A stretch of 64,000 bases of DNA from JAGVSZ01 sp035456405 (GCA_035456405.1 DATIDG010000106.1:54991-118990), one strand, 5' to 3'; shown: positions 34,809-43,986, numbered from the stretch's first letter. Notes: generated by a model from the letters alone, not told the origin. Program-made: numbers and translations.

Positions 34809-34817
34809 CGTGGGCCC

Positions 34818-34823
34818 TACAGT
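34818..34823 (+). promoter_or_regulatory. Candidate -10 element of the cbbL promoter (TACAGT)
   Basis: TACAGT lies 10 bp downstream of the CbbR repeat and 42 bp before the cbbL start. No good -35 hexamer is present at the right distance, as expected for an activator-dependent promoter. Weak evidence. Confidence 0.3.
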
Positions 34824-34864
34824 GCCGCCATCGCCAACGAGCGCCAACAAACCGGAGAAGACCG

Positions 34865-36286
34865 ATGGCCAAGGCCTACAGCGCCGGCGTCAAGGAGTAC
34901 CGGCACACCTACTGGGAGCCCGACTACCGGGTGAAGGACACCGACCTCCTCGCGTGCTTCAAGATCACGCCGCAGGCGGGCGTGCCGCGCGAGGAAGCGG
35001 CCGCCGCCGTCGCCGCCGAGTCGTCGACCGGCACGTGGACGACGGTCTGGACCGATCTCCTGACCGACCTCGAGTACTACAAGGGCCGCGCCTACCGCAT
35101 CGAGGACGTGCCCGGCGACGACACCTGCTTCTACGCCTTCATCGCCTATCCGATCGACCTCTTCGAGGAGGGCTCGGTGGTGAACGTGTTCACCTCCCTC
35201 GTCGGCAACGTGTTCGGCTTTAAGGCGATCCGCGCGCTGCGCCTCGAGGACGTGCGCTTCCCGATCGCGTACGTCAAGACCTGCGGCGGCCCGCCGCACG
35301 GCATCCAGGTCGAGCGCGACAAGATGGACAAGTACGGCCGGCCGCTGCTCGGCTGCACGATCAAGCCGAAGCTCGGCCTGTCGGCGAAGAACTACGGCCG
35401 CGCGGTGTACGAGTGCCTGCGCGGCGGCCTCGACTTCACCAAGGACGACGAGAACGTCAATTCGCAGCCGTTCATGCGCTGGCGCGACCGCTTCGGCTTC
35501 GTCGCCGAGGCGATCCGCAAGGCCGAGGCCGAGACCGGCGAGCGCAAGGGCCACTACCTGAACGTGACCGCGCCGACGCCGGAGGAGATGTACAAGCGCG
35601 CCGCGTTCGCCAAGGAGCTCGGCATGCCGATCATCATGCACGACTTCCTGACCGGCGGATTCTGCGCCAACACCGGGCTCGCCAACTGGTGCCGCGAGAA
35701 CGGGATGCTGCTGCACATCCACCGCGCGATGCACGCGGTGATCGACCGCGACCGCCACCACGGCATCCACTTCCGCGTGCTGCTGAAGGCGCTGCGGCTG
35801 TCCGGCGGCGACCACCTTCACACCGGCACGGTGGTCGGCAAGCTCGAAGGCGACCGGCAGGCGACGCTCGGCTGGATCGACCTCCTGCGCGAGCGCTACG
35901 TGAAGGAGGACCGCTCGCGCGGCATCTTCTTCGACCAGGACTGGGGCTCGATGCCCGGCGCGTTCGCGGTGGCCTCCGGCGGGATCCATGTCTGGCACAT
36001 GCCGGCATTGCTCGCGATCTTCGGCGACGATGCGGTGTTCCAGTTCGGCGGCGGCACGCTCGGCCATCCCTGGGGCAATGCGGCGGGTGCCGCGGCGAAC
36101 CGGGTCGCGCTCGAGGCCTGCGTCGAGGCCCGCAACCAGGGCCGCGACCTCGAGAAGGAAGGCAAGGAGATCCTCGTGGGCGCCGCCAAGTCGAGCCCCG
36201 AGCTGAAGGCGGCAATGGAGACCTGGAAAGAGATCAAGTTCGAGTTCGACACCGTCGACACGCTCGACGTGGCGCAGGCCGCCTAG
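34865..36286 (+). CDS. cbbL: RuBisCO large subunit, form IA
   Basis: 473 residues. The active-site segment GGLDFTKDDENVNSQPF includes the lysine that is carbamylated (K193 here) with D195 and E196 binding magnesium. Other marks: CTIKPKLGLSAKNYGRA, HIHRAMHAVIDRDRHHGIHF, LSGGDHLHTGTVVGKLEGDR and FDQDWGSMPG. The start YSAGVKEYRHTYWEPDYRVK, the length and HAVIDRD... pattern are those of proteobacterial form IA ('green-like'), not form IC. Fixes CO2 on ribulose-1,5-bisphosphate. Ribosome-binding site GGAGAAG before the ATG; the open frame starts earlier but family similarity does not. First gene of the cbb operon. Confidence 0.97.
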   Translation: MAKAYSAGVKEYRHTYWEPDYRVKDTDLLACFKITPQAGVPREEAAAAVAAESSTGTWTTVWTDLLTDLEYYKGRAYRIEDVPGDDTCFYAFIAYPIDLFEEGSVVNVFTSLVGNVFGFKAIRALRLEDVRFPIAYVKTCGGPPHGIQVERDKMDKYGRPLLGCTIKPKLGLSAKNYGRAVYECLRGGLDFTKDDENVNSQPFMRWRDRFGFVAEAIRKAEAETGERKGHYLNVTAPTPEEMYKRAAFAKELGMPIIMHDFLTGGFCANTGLANWCRENGMLLHIHRAMHAVIDRDRHHGIHFRVLLKALRLSGGDHLHTGTVVGKLEGDRQATLGWIDLLRERYVKEDRSRGIFFDQDWGSMPGAFAVASGGIHVWHMPALLAIFGDDAVFQFGGGTLGHPWGNAAGAAANRVALEACVEARNQGRDLEKEGKEILVGAAKSSPELKAAMETWKEIKFEFDTVDTLDVAQAA

Positions 36287-36360
36287 GGCACCGTGAGCCC
36301 TGCGCCGTCGCGAGGCAGCGCAGCTGGACGAGCGAGGACAACACGAGGCGACGTCTGAAG

Positions 36361-36392
36361 CAGTTCAAGTCGCGGCGAGGCGCGCCGAACTG
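36361..36392 (+). other. Inverted repeat in the cbbL-cbbS gap
   Basis: CAGTTC (36361-36366) and GAACTG (36387-36392) flank a GC-rich interior that can pair further imperfectly. It lies 31 bp before cbbS in a 136-bp gap. Could be an mRNA processing or stabilising stem; evidence is structural only. Confidence 0.35.
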
Positions 36393-36422
36393 CCTGAGCA
36401 AGAACGACGAATTGGAGGAATC

Positions 36423-36785
36423 ATGAGCACCGCAACGATGCAGGACTACAAGTCGAGCCTCGGCGATCCGTCGAGCCGCAGGTTCGGGACGTTCTCCTAC
36501 CTGCCGACGATGTCGCCGGAGCGGATCCGGGCGCAGGTCGACTACCTTGTGAAGCGCGGCTGGTCGCCGGCGATCGAGCACACCGAGCCGCAGAACGCCG
36601 GCGGCTCGTACTGGTACATGTGGAAGCTGCCGATGTTCGGCGAGACGCGCTCGGAGCAAGTGCTCGCTGAGGCGGCGGCGTGCCACAAGGCGCATCCCGG
36701 CAACCACGTTCGCCTGGTCGGGTATGACAAGAAGAAGCAGACGCAGGGGGCCGCGATGGTGATCCATCGCGGCAAGGCGGTGTAG
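36423..36785 (+). CDS. cbbS: RuBisCO small subunit, form I
   Basis: 120 residues. It has the form I small-subunit pattern: FGTFSYLPTMSPERIRAQVD, YLVKRGWSPAIEHTEP, GSYWYMWKLPMFGET, and VRLVGYDKKKQTQGAAMVIH. It caps the L8 core to make L8S8. It lies 136 bp after cbbL and 2 bp before cbbA. TTGGAGGAATC provides the ribosome-binding site. Confidence 0.96.
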   Translation: MSTATMQDYKSSLGDPSSRRFGTFSYLPTMSPERIRAQVDYLVKRGWSPAIEHTEPQNAGGSYWYMWKLPMFGETRSEQVLAEAAACHKAHPGNHVRLVGYDKKKQTQGAAMVIHRGKAV

Positions 36786-36787
36786 GC

Positions 36788-37852
36788 ATGGCCCTCGTCT
36801 CGATGCGCCAGCTGCTGGACCATGCGGCGGAGCATGGTTACGGCATACCTGCGTTCAACATCAACAACCTGGAGCAGATCCAGGCGATCATGCAGGCCGC
36901 CGACGAGACCGCTAGCCCGGTGATCATGCAGGGGTCGGCCGGCGCCCGGAAGTACGCCGGCGAGGCGTTCCTGCGCCACATGGTGCTCGCGGCGGCCGAG
37001 CGGTACCCGCACGTCCCGGTCGCGATGCACCAGGACCACGGTGCCAGCCCCGCGGTTTGTCAGAAATCAATTCGCTCCGGGTTCACGAGCGTCATGATGG
37101 ATGGCTCGCTGAAGGAAGACATGAAAACGCCCGCGCCCTACGACTACAACGTCGCCGTCACGCGCAAGGTGGTGGAGCTCGCGCACGCGGTCGGCGTTTC
37201 GGTCGAGGGCGAGCTCGGCGTGCTCGGCTCGCTCGAGACCGGCACCGCCGGCAAGGAAGATGGCTCGGGCGCCGAAGGCAAGCTCTCGCACGACCAGCTC
37301 CTGACCGATCCGGAGCAGGCGGCGGACTTCGTTAGGCAAACCGGCGTCGACGCGCTGGCGATCGCCATCGGCACGTCACACGGCGCGTATAAGTTCTCCC
37401 GCAAGCCGACCGGGGACATCCTCGCGATCGGCCGCATCAAGGCGATCCACGAGCGCATTCCGAACACCCATCTGGTGATGCACGGCTCCTCGTCGGTGCC
37501 CCAGGAATGGCTCGACGTGATCCGCGAGTTCGGCGGGAAAATGAAGGAGACCTACGGCGTGCCGGTCGAGGAGATCCGCGAAGGCATCCGGCACGGGGTC
37601 CGAAAGGTCAACATCGACACCGACATCCGGCTCGCGATGACCGGCGCGATGCGGCGCTACCTGGCGCAGCATCCCGACGATTTCGATCCCCGCAAGCCGC
37701 TGAAAGAGGCGATGCTCGCAGCGAAGGGGATCTGCAAGCAGCGGTTCGAGGAGTTCGGGTGCGCGGGGCAGGCCGGGAGGATCCTCCCGGTGGCGCTGGA
37801 CAAGATGGCCGAGCGCTACGCGCGCGGCGAGCTCGATCCCGTGGTGCATTGA
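36788..37852 (+). CDS. cbbA: Fructose-bisphosphate aldolase, class II (Calvin-cycle type)
   Basis: 354 residues. Zinc histidines and catalytic residues are seen in VAMHQDHGAS, GELGVLGSLETG, AIGTSHGAYKF and LVMHGSSSVP, and VRKVNIDTDIRLA is the phosphate-binding end. This length and sequence type (cbbA/FBA class IIB) also forms sedoheptulose-1,7-bisphosphate in the Calvin cycle. It begins 2 bp after the cbbS stop, so translation is coupled. Activase genes that often follow cbbS are absent. Confidence 0.94.
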   Translation: MALVSMRQLLDHAAEHGYGIPAFNINNLEQIQAIMQAADETASPVIMQGSAGARKYAGEAFLRHMVLAAAERYPHVPVAMHQDHGASPAVCQKSIRSGFTSVMMDGSLKEDMKTPAPYDYNVAVTRKVVELAHAVGVSVEGELGVLGSLETGTAGKEDGSGAEGKLSHDQLLTDPEQAADFVRQTGVDALAIAIGTSHGAYKFSRKPTGDILAIGRIKAIHERIPNTHLVMHGSSSVPQEWLDVIREFGGKMKETYGVPVEEIREGIRHGVRKVNIDTDIRLAMTGAMRRYLAQHPDDFDPRKPLKEAMLAAKGICKQRFEEFGCAGQAGRILPVALDKMAERYARGELDPVVH

Positions 37853-37875
37853 CAGGCAGACCAGAGGAAGATCCC

Positions 37876-38661
37876 ATGACTTTGCAGGCGCTGATCTTCG
37901 ACGTCGACGGCACGCTCGCCGACACCGAGGAGACCCACCGGCAGGCATTCAACGCCGCGTTCATCCAGTTCGAGCTGTGGTGGGACTGGAGCCCGCAGCA
38001 GTACGCCGAGCTCCTCTGGACGTCAGGCGGGAAGGAGCGCATCGCGAGGTACATCGAGACGCTCGATGTGCCCGAGGCCGAACGGGCGCGCCTCCGGCAG
38101 CTCGCGCCGGCGATCCACCGCGAGAAGACGCGCCTGTTCACCGAGCTGATCGCCGACGGGCGCGCGCGGTTCCGGCCGGGCGTTGCGCGGCTGATCCGCG
38201 AGGCAAAGGAGGGCGGCGTGCGGCTCGCGCTCGCGTCGACCACGACCGCCGCGAACGTCGAGGCGCTGATCGCCTCGAACCTCGGACCCGAGGCGCTGCG
38301 CGACTTCGCCGTGATCGCCTGCGGCGACCAGGTCGAGGCGAAGAAGCCCGCGCCCGACATCTACAACCTCGCGCTCGGCGCGCTCGGGCTTCCGGCCTCG
38401 GCGTGCGCTGCGCTCGAGGACTCGGGCAACGGGGTCCGGGCCGCGAAGGCGGCGGGGCTCTACACGGTCGTGACGCCGACGATCTGGACCGCGACGCAGG
38501 ACTTCCGCGGCGCGGACCTCGTGCTGCACAGCCTCGGCGATCCCCGCGTGCCCGTCGACGCCGGCGCGCAGGAGCGGATCGGGGCGAAGTGGCTCACCCT
38601 TGCCGCGCTCGCGCGCCTGCACGCCGCCGCGCCGGGCGGATCGCTCGAGCGCGCCGCCTGA
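37876..38661 (+). CDS. cbbY: CbbY-type HAD phosphatase
   Basis: 261 residues. HAD motif I is FDVDGTLADTEETH; motif II lies in LASTTTAANVE; motifs III/IV are KKPAPDIYNLALG and ALEDSGNGVRAAKAAG. CbbY proteins hydrolyse xylulose-1,5-bisphosphate, a tight-binding RuBisCO inhibitor made by misfire. It starts 23 bp after cbbA with GAGGAAG upstream. An upstream extension of the frame lies inside cbbA and is not coding. It may partly compensate for the missing activase by reducing inhibitor levels (inference). Confidence 0.92.
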   Translation: MTLQALIFDVDGTLADTEETHRQAFNAAFIQFELWWDWSPQQYAELLWTSGGKERIARYIETLDVPEAERARLRQLAPAIHREKTRLFTELIADGRARFRPGVARLIREAKEGGVRLALASTTTAANVEALIASNLGPEALRDFAVIACGDQVEAKKPAPDIYNLALGALGLPASACAALEDSGNGVRAAKAAGLYTVVTPTIWTATQDFRGADLVLHSLGDPRVPVDAGAQERIGAKWLTLAALARLHAAAPGGSLERAA

Positions 38662-38690
38662 GCGCGCGCGCAAACCGGGGAGGAGAGACG

Positions 38691-39767
38691 ATGGTCGCGC
38701 GCAAGAAGACGCTCACCGAGTTCATGATGGAGGAGCACCGCCGCGCGCCCCAGGCGACCGGCGACTTCACCGCGCTCCTGAATCACATCCGGCTTGCCTG
38801 CAAGCGCATCGCCTTCATGGTCGGGCGCGGTGCCCTCGGCGACGCGACGGGCGACGCCGGCTCCACCAACGTGCAGGGCGAGCGCCAGGCCAAGCTCGAC
38901 GTCGACGCGAACGACGTCTTCCTGCGCTCCCTCGAGTACGGCGGGCATCTCGCGGGCATGGTGTCCGAGGAGCTCGAGGAGCCCTACCAGATCCCCGAAG
39001 CGTATCCGCGCGGCAAGTACCTGCTCGCATTCGATCCGCTCGACGGGTCGTCGAACATCGACGTCAACGTCTCGGTCGGCAGCATCTTCTCGGTGCTGCG
39101 CGCGCCCGCCGGCGTCGATCGGCCGCAGGTCCGCGACTTCCTGCAGCCCGGCACGCAGCAGGTCTGCGCCGGCTATGCGATCTACGGCCCCACGACGATG
39201 CTCGTTCTCACCCTGGGGCGGGGCACGCACGGCTTCACGCTCGACCGCGGGTTCGGCGAGTTCATCCTCACCCATCCCGACCTGCGCATTCCGGCGGACA
39301 CGCGCGAGTTCGCGATCAACACGTCGAACGAGCGGTTCTGGGAGCCGCCGGTGAAGCGCTACGTCGCCGAGTGCGTGGCGGGACGGACCGGCCCGCGCGG
39401 CGCCGACTTCAACATGCGCTGGATCGCCTCGCTGGTCGCCGAGGTGCACCGCATTCTCGTGCGCGGTGGGCTGTTCATGTATCCGAAGGACACGAAGGAC
39501 CCGTCGAAGCCCGGGCGGCTGCGCCTACTCTACGAGGCGAACCCGATGGCGATGATCGTCGAGCAGGCGGGGGGTGCGGCCTCGACCGGACGCGGCCTGA
39601 TCCGCGAAGTGCAGCCGACCGAGCTGCACCAGCGCGTGCCGGTGATCCTCGGCTCGAAGAACGAGGTCGAGCGCATCGAGCGCTACCATCAGGAGCACGC
39701 GGCCGGCCTCGACCAGCCGTACACGTCGCCGCTCTTCAAGGAGCGGTCGCTCTTCGCGCAGTCGTGA
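38691..39767 (+). CDS. cbbF: Fructose-1,6-bisphosphatase, class I
   Basis: 358 residues. Class I signature LLAFDPLDGSSNIDVNVSVG with the magnesium-binding aspartates is complete; NTSNERFWEPPVKRYVAEC and RYIGSL-equivalent MRWIASLVAEVHRIL, and the end LHQRVPVILGSKNEVERI, also match. Dephosphorylates fructose-1,6-bisphosphate in the Calvin cycle and gluconeogenesis; proteobacterial cbbF enzymes often also act on sedoheptulose bisphosphate. ATG at 38691 follows GGGGAGGAGAG. Confidence 0.94.
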   Translation: MVARKKTLTEFMMEEHRRAPQATGDFTALLNHIRLACKRIAFMVGRGALGDATGDAGSTNVQGERQAKLDVDANDVFLRSLEYGGHLAGMVSEELEEPYQIPEAYPRGKYLLAFDPLDGSSNIDVNVSVGSIFSVLRAPAGVDRPQVRDFLQPGTQQVCAGYAIYGPTTMLVLTLGRGTHGFTLDRGFGEFILTHPDLRIPADTREFAINTSNERFWEPPVKRYVAECVAGRTGPRGADFNMRWIASLVAEVHRILVRGGLFMYPKDTKDPSKPGRLRLLYEANPMAMIVEQAGGAASTGRGLIREVQPTELHQRVPVILGSKNEVERIERYHQEHAAGLDQPYTSPLFKERSLFAQS

Positions 39768-39835
39768 GGTCAGTGTGGAAATGCTAGCCAAGGCGGCCAC
39801 AGCCCCATAGACCATCCCCCAATCTCGGTGAACAA

Positions 39836-39851
39836 GTCCGGCATGCCGGAC
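39836..39851. promoter_or_regulatory. 16-bp perfect palindrome GTCCGGCATGCCGGAC before cbbP
   Basis: Arms GTCCGGCA/TGCCGGAC without a spacer, 17 bp before the cbbP start in the 101-bp cbbF-cbbP gap. Could be an operator for an internal promoter or a short RNA hairpin near the ribosome-binding site (GCGGAGG). Function not known. Confidence 0.45.
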
Positions 39852-39868
39852 CTGTGCGGAGGTTACTG

Positions 39869-40780
39869 ATGTCGACCAAGCATCCCATCATCGCCGTCAC
39901 CGGCTCGTCCGGCGCGGGGACGTCCTCGATCACCCGGACGTTCCAGTACATCTTCGAGCGCGAGGGCATCAAGGCGGCGATCGCGGAGGGCGACTCGTTC
40001 CACCGGTACGACCGCATGGGCATGAAGGCCGCAATGGCCGAGGCGGCAAAACAGGGGAACGCCAACTTCAGCCACTTCGGCCCGGAAGCCAACCTGTTCG
40101 AGACCCTCGAGGGGCTGTTCCGTGGCTACGGCGAAAGCGGCACCGGCCGGCTGCGCAAGTACCTGCACAACGAGGAGGAGGCGGCGCCGTACGGCCAGGA
40201 GCCGGGCACCTTCACGCAATGGCAGGAGATCCCCCATGGCACCGATCTCCTGTACTACGAGGGTCTGCACGGCGCGGTGGCCACCGGCAACGTCGATGTC
40301 GCGCGGTACGCCGACGTGATCATCGGCGTCGTGCCGATCATCAACCTGGAGTGGATCCAGAAGCTCCATCGCGACAAGTCGATGCGCGGCTACTCGACCG
40401 AGGCGGTGGTCGACACGGTCCTGCGGCGGATGCCCGACTACGTGAACTACATCTGTCCGCAGTTCTCGCGCACGCACATCAACTTCCAGCGCGTGCCGAC
40501 GGTGGACACTTCCAACCCGTTCATCGCGCGCTGGATCCCGACCGCCGACGAGAGCTTCGTCGTCATCCGCTTCGCGAACCCGCGCGGCATCGACTTTCCG
40601 TACCTCCTGTCGATGATCGACGACTCGTTCATGTCGCGCGCGAACGTCATCGTGGTGCCGGGCGGCAAGATGGAGCTCGCGCTCCAGCTCATCCTGACGC
40701 CGCTGATCCTCAAGCTGATCGACGCGCGGCGCCGCGCGCTCGGCGCGCCGGCCGCGAAGTCCTCGGCGACCGTCTCATGA
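39869..40780 (+). CDS. cbbP: Phosphoribulokinase
   Basis: 303 residues, the short proteobacterial (class I, octameric) form. Nucleotide-binding loop AVTGSSGAGTSSITRTF, the GDSFHRYDRMGMKAAMAEAA segment, NFSHFGPEANLFETLEGLFR, and YEGLHGAVATGNVDVARYAD are typical. Phosphorylates ribulose-5-phosphate to RuBP with ATP; together with RuBisCO it defines the Calvin cycle. Start ATG 39869 after GCGGAGGTTACTG; a 5-residue upstream extension is possible but lacks a ribosome-binding site. Confidence 0.96.
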   Translation: MSTKHPIIAVTGSSGAGTSSITRTFQYIFEREGIKAAIAEGDSFHRYDRMGMKAAMAEAAKQGNANFSHFGPEANLFETLEGLFRGYGESGTGRLRKYLHNEEEAAPYGQEPGTFTQWQEIPHGTDLLYYEGLHGAVATGNVDVARYADVIIGVVPIINLEWIQKLHRDKSMRGYSTEAVVDTVLRRMPDYVNYICPQFSRTHINFQRVPTVDTSNPFIARWIPTADESFVVIRFANPRGIDFPYLLSMIDDSFMSRANVIVVPGGKMELALQLILTPLILKLIDARRRALGAPAAKSSATVS

Positions 40781-40791
40781 CTCTCCGCAGC

Positions 40792-40816
40792 GGCGGGTGG
40801 CGTGGAAAAACCCGCC
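40792..40816 (+). terminator. Possible attenuator/terminator hairpin between cbbP and cbbT
   Basis: GGCGGGT (40792-40798) pairs with ACCCGCC (40810-40816). No T-tract follows, only CGCTTCC, so it may moderate rather than end transcription. Confidence 0.35.
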
Positions 40817-40871
40817 CGCTTCCGCGATAATCGAACCCTTCCGCCCCGCACGACCTTCCGGATCCGTCGCC

Positions 40872-42890
40872 ATGAGCACCCCTGCAGAAGCCTTCGCGCC
40901 CGCCACCGTCGAGCGTGACATGGCGAACGCCATCCGCGCGCTCGCGATGGACGCGGTGCAGAAGGCCAACTCCGGGCATCCGGGCATGCCGATGGGCATG
41001 GCCGAGATCGCCGTCGTGCTGTGGAACCGGCATCACCGCCACAACCCCGCGAATCCCGCTTGGGCCGACCGCGACCGCTTCGTGCTGTCGAACGGGCACG
41101 GGTCGATGCTGCTCTACGCGCTGCTGAACCTTACCGGCTACGACTTGCCGATGGCGGAACTCGAGCGCTTCCGCCAGCTGCACTCGAAGACGCCTGGGCA
41201 CCCGGAATACGGCTGCGCGCCGGGCGTCGAGACGACGACCGGTCCACTCGGGCAGGGTCTCGCGAACGCGGTGGGCATGGCAATCGCCGAGCGCATGCTG
41301 GCCGCCGAGTTCAACCGGCCGTGGTTCGAGATCGTGAACCACCACACGTACGTGTTCCTGGGTGACGGTTGCCTGATGGAGGGCATCTCGCACGAGGCAT
41401 GCTCGCTCGCCGGCGTGCTGGGCCTCGGCAAGCTGATCGCCTTCTACGACGACAACGGCATCTCGATCGACGGCCACGTCGAGGGCTGGTTCCGCGACGA
41501 CACCCCGAAGCGCTTCGAGGCATACGGCTGGCACGTCGTGCCGAACGTCGACGGTCACGATGTCGCGGCGGTCGATGCCGCTATCCGCGCAGCGCAGGCG
41601 GCGACCGATCGGCCGAGCCTGATCTGCTGCAAGACGGTGATTGGGAAGGGCGCGCCGAACAAGGCCGGCTCGCACGATGCGCACGGCGCCGCGCTCGGCG
41701 AGAAGGAAGTCGCGGCGACGCGCGCTGCGATCGGCTGGTCGCATGCGCCGTTCGAGATCCCCGCGCCGGTCCGCGCTGCGTGGGACGCGCGCGCGCGCGG
41801 CGCGGAGTTCGAGACCCGGTGGCGCGACCGGTTCACGGCCTACGAGGCGAAATACCCGGAGCTCGCCACCGAGTTCCGGCGCCGGATGGCGGGCGAGCTC
41901 CCGGCCGACTGGGCCGGGGCGACGCGTGACCTGGTGAACCAGATCAACGGGCAGGCACAGACAGTCGCGACGCGCAAGGCGTCCCAGAACGCGATCGAAG
42001 GGCTGGGAAAGATACTCCCCGAACTTGTCGGCGGCTCGGCCGACCTGGCCGGCTCGAACCTCACGCTCTGGTCGGGCTCGAAGGGGATCACGCGCGGCGA
42101 CGGCGGGAACTACGTCTACTATGGCGTGCGCGAGTTCGGCATGTGCGCGATCATCAACGGCCTCGCCCTGCACGGCGGGGTGATTCCGTACGGTGGCACG
42201 TTTCTCGTGTTCTCGGATTACGCGCGCAACGCCCTGCGCGTCGCAGCCCTGATGAAGGTTCGCTCGATCTTCGTGTTCACGCACGACTCGATCGGGCTGG
42301 GCGAGGACGGGCCGACGCACCAGTCAGTCGAGCACGCCGCGTCGTTGCGCCTCATCCCGAACATGGACGTCTGGCGGCCGTGCGACACCGTCGAGTCGGC
42401 GGTCGCGTGGCTCGCGGCGGTCGAGCGCCGGGATGGGCCGTCGTCGCTGCTCTTCTCGCGCCAGAACGTCGCATTCCAGAAGCGTGACACGGCGACGATC
42501 GAGTCGATCCGTCGCGGCGGGTACGTGCTCGCTGACGCGCCCGGCGCGCGGGCGGTGATTATCGCGACGGGTTCCGAAGTGCCGCTCGCCACCGGCGCGC
42601 AGGCGAAGCTCGCCGCGGAGGGCATTCCGGTGCGCGTCGTCTCGATGCCGTCGACCAACGTGTTCGACCGCCAGGACGCCGGTTATCGAGCGAGCGTGCT
42701 GCCGCGAGGCGTGCCGCGGGTCGCGGTCGAGGCGGGCGTCACCGACTACTGGCGCAAGTACGTCGGCCTCGAGGGGGACGTGATCGGCATCGACCGCTTC
42801 GGCGAATCGGCACCCGGGCCGGAGCTGTTCAAATTCTTCGGCTTCACCGTCGACAATGTCGTCGCGGCGGTGAAGCGGGTGATCGGATAG
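40872..42890 (+). CDS. cbbT: Transketolase
   Basis: 672 residues, full length. Thiamine-diphosphate-binding and active-site segments: ANSGHPGMPMGMAEIAVVLW, DRFVLSNGHGSMLLYALLNL, FLGDGCLMEGISHEACSLAG, FYDDNGISIDG and FTHDSIGLGEDGPTHQSVEH. It moves two-carbon units in the Calvin cycle's regenerative phase. ATG 40872 was chosen over one at 40797 because family similarity begins with TVERDMANAIRALAMDAV; the start is otherwise plain. gap follows 19 bp downstream. Confidence 0.95.
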   Translation: MSTPAEAFAPATVERDMANAIRALAMDAVQKANSGHPGMPMGMAEIAVVLWNRHHRHNPANPAWADRDRFVLSNGHGSMLLYALLNLTGYDLPMAELERFRQLHSKTPGHPEYGCAPGVETTTGPLGQGLANAVGMAIAERMLAAEFNRPWFEIVNHHTYVFLGDGCLMEGISHEACSLAGVLGLGKLIAFYDDNGISIDGHVEGWFRDDTPKRFEAYGWHVVPNVDGHDVAAVDAAIRAAQAATDRPSLICCKTVIGKGAPNKAGSHDAHGAALGEKEVAATRAAIGWSHAPFEIPAPVRAAWDARARGAEFETRWRDRFTAYEAKYPELATEFRRRMAGELPADWAGATRDLVNQINGQAQTVATRKASQNAIEGLGKILPELVGGSADLAGSNLTLWSGSKGITRGDGGNYVYYGVREFGMCAIINGLALHGGVIPYGGTFLVFSDYARNALRVAALMKVRSIFVFTHDSIGLGEDGPTHQSVEHAASLRLIPNMDVWRPCDTVESAVAWLAAVERRDGPSSLLFSRQNVAFQKRDTATIESIRRGGYVLADAPGARAVIIATGSEVPLATGAQAKLAAEGIPVRVVSMPSTNVFDRQDAGYRASVLPRGVPRVAVEAGVTDYWRKYVGLEGDVIGIDRFGESAPGPELFKFFGFTVDNVVAAVKRVIG

Positions 42891-42909
42891 GATCTTTCAG
42901 GAGTCGAGC

Positions 42910-43947
42910 ATGTCAATCAGAGTCGCAATCAACGGCTACGGCCGCATCGGCCGCAACATCCTCCGCGCCCACTACGAGGGCGGCAAGAAGCACGACCTCC
43001 AGTTCGTCGCGCTCAACGACCTCGGCGACGCGCACACCAACGCGCACCTGACCAAGTACGACACCGCGCACGGCCGCTTCCCCGGCACCGTGGAAGTGGA
43101 CGGCGACTACATGGTGGTGAACGGGGACCGGATCCGGGTCTGCGCGCAGAAGGATCCGGCGCAGCTCCCGTGGAAGGAGCTCGGCGTCGACGTGGTGCTC
43201 GAGTGCACCGGCCTCTTCACCAGCAAGGCCAAGACCTCGGCGCACATCACGGCCGGCGCGAAGAAGGTGATCATCTCGGCGCCCGGCGACAAGGACGTCG
43301 ACGCGACGGTCGTCTACGGCGTGAACCACAACGTGCTCAAGCCCTCGCACACGGTGATCTCGAATGCGTCGTGCACCACCAACTGCCTCGCGCCGCTCGT
43401 AAAGGCGCTGCACGACCGAATCGGCGTCGTGAACGGCCTGATGACCACCGTGCACGCCTACACGAACGACCAGGTCCTGACCGACGTCTATCACAAGGAC
43501 CTGCGGCGGGCGCGCTCGGCGACGATGTCCATGATCCCGACCAAGACCGGTGCCGCGGCGGCGGTCGGGCTGGTGCTGCCCGAGCTGAACGGCAAGCTCG
43601 ACGGATACGCGATGCGCGTCCCGACGATCAACGTGTCGGTCGTGGACCTCGCGTTCGTCGCGAAGCGTGCGACCACGGTCGACGAAGTGAACGCCGCGGT
43701 CAAGCAGGCTGCGGACACCGACCTCAAGGGCATCCTCGTCTACAACAAGGAGCCGCTCGTCTCGATCGACTTCAACCATCACCCGGCCTCGTCGATCTTC
43801 GATGCGACGCTGACCAAGGTGTCCGAGGGCACGCTCGTGAAGGTGTGTGCCTGGTACGACAACGAATGGGGCTTCTCGAACCGGATGCTCGACACGACGA
43901 TCGCCTTCATGAAGGCAGGCGCCGCGGCCCAGAAGGCGGCCGCGTAG
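42910..43947 (+). CDS. gap: Glyceraldehyde-3-phosphate dehydrogenase, type I
   Basis: 345 residues. NAD(P)-binding RVAINGYGRIGRNILRAHYE at the start and the catalytic cysteine C155 in SNASCTTNC; MTTVHAYTNDQ and FSNRMLDTT complete the family pattern. In this operon it runs towards triose-phosphate formation (cbbG role). The loop after the second strand reads ALNDLGDAHT, where NAD-specific enzymes have an Asp; cofactor preference cannot be settled by eye. A strong stem-loop follows the gene. Confidence 0.95.
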   Translation: MSIRVAINGYGRIGRNILRAHYEGGKKHDLQFVALNDLGDAHTNAHLTKYDTAHGRFPGTVEVDGDYMVVNGDRIRVCAQKDPAQLPWKELGVDVVLECTGLFTSKAKTSAHITAGAKKVIISAPGDKDVDATVVYGVNHNVLKPSHTVISNASCTTNCLAPLVKALHDRIGVVNGLMTTVHAYTNDQVLTDVYHKDLRRARSATMSMIPTKTGAAAAVGLVLPELNGKLDGYAMRVPTINVSVVDLAFVAKRATTVDEVNAAVKQAADTDLKGILVYNKEPLVSIDFNHHPASSIFDATLTKVSEGTLVKVCAWYDNEWGFSNRMLDTTIAFMKAGAAAQKAAA

Positions 43948-43957
43948 CCGTTCGAAC

Positions 43958-43986
43958 GGGCGCCGCACCCGCGGCGCCCTTCCTTT
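43958..43986 (+). terminator. Stem-loop (terminator/attenuator) between gap and pgk
   Basis: Perfect 9-bp stem GGGCGCCGC (43958-43966) / GCGGCGCCC (43971-43979) with an ACCC loop, followed by TTCCTTTCC. Incomplete T-tract, so it may reduce rather than stop transcription into pgk, which starts 18 bp later. Confidence 0.6.
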
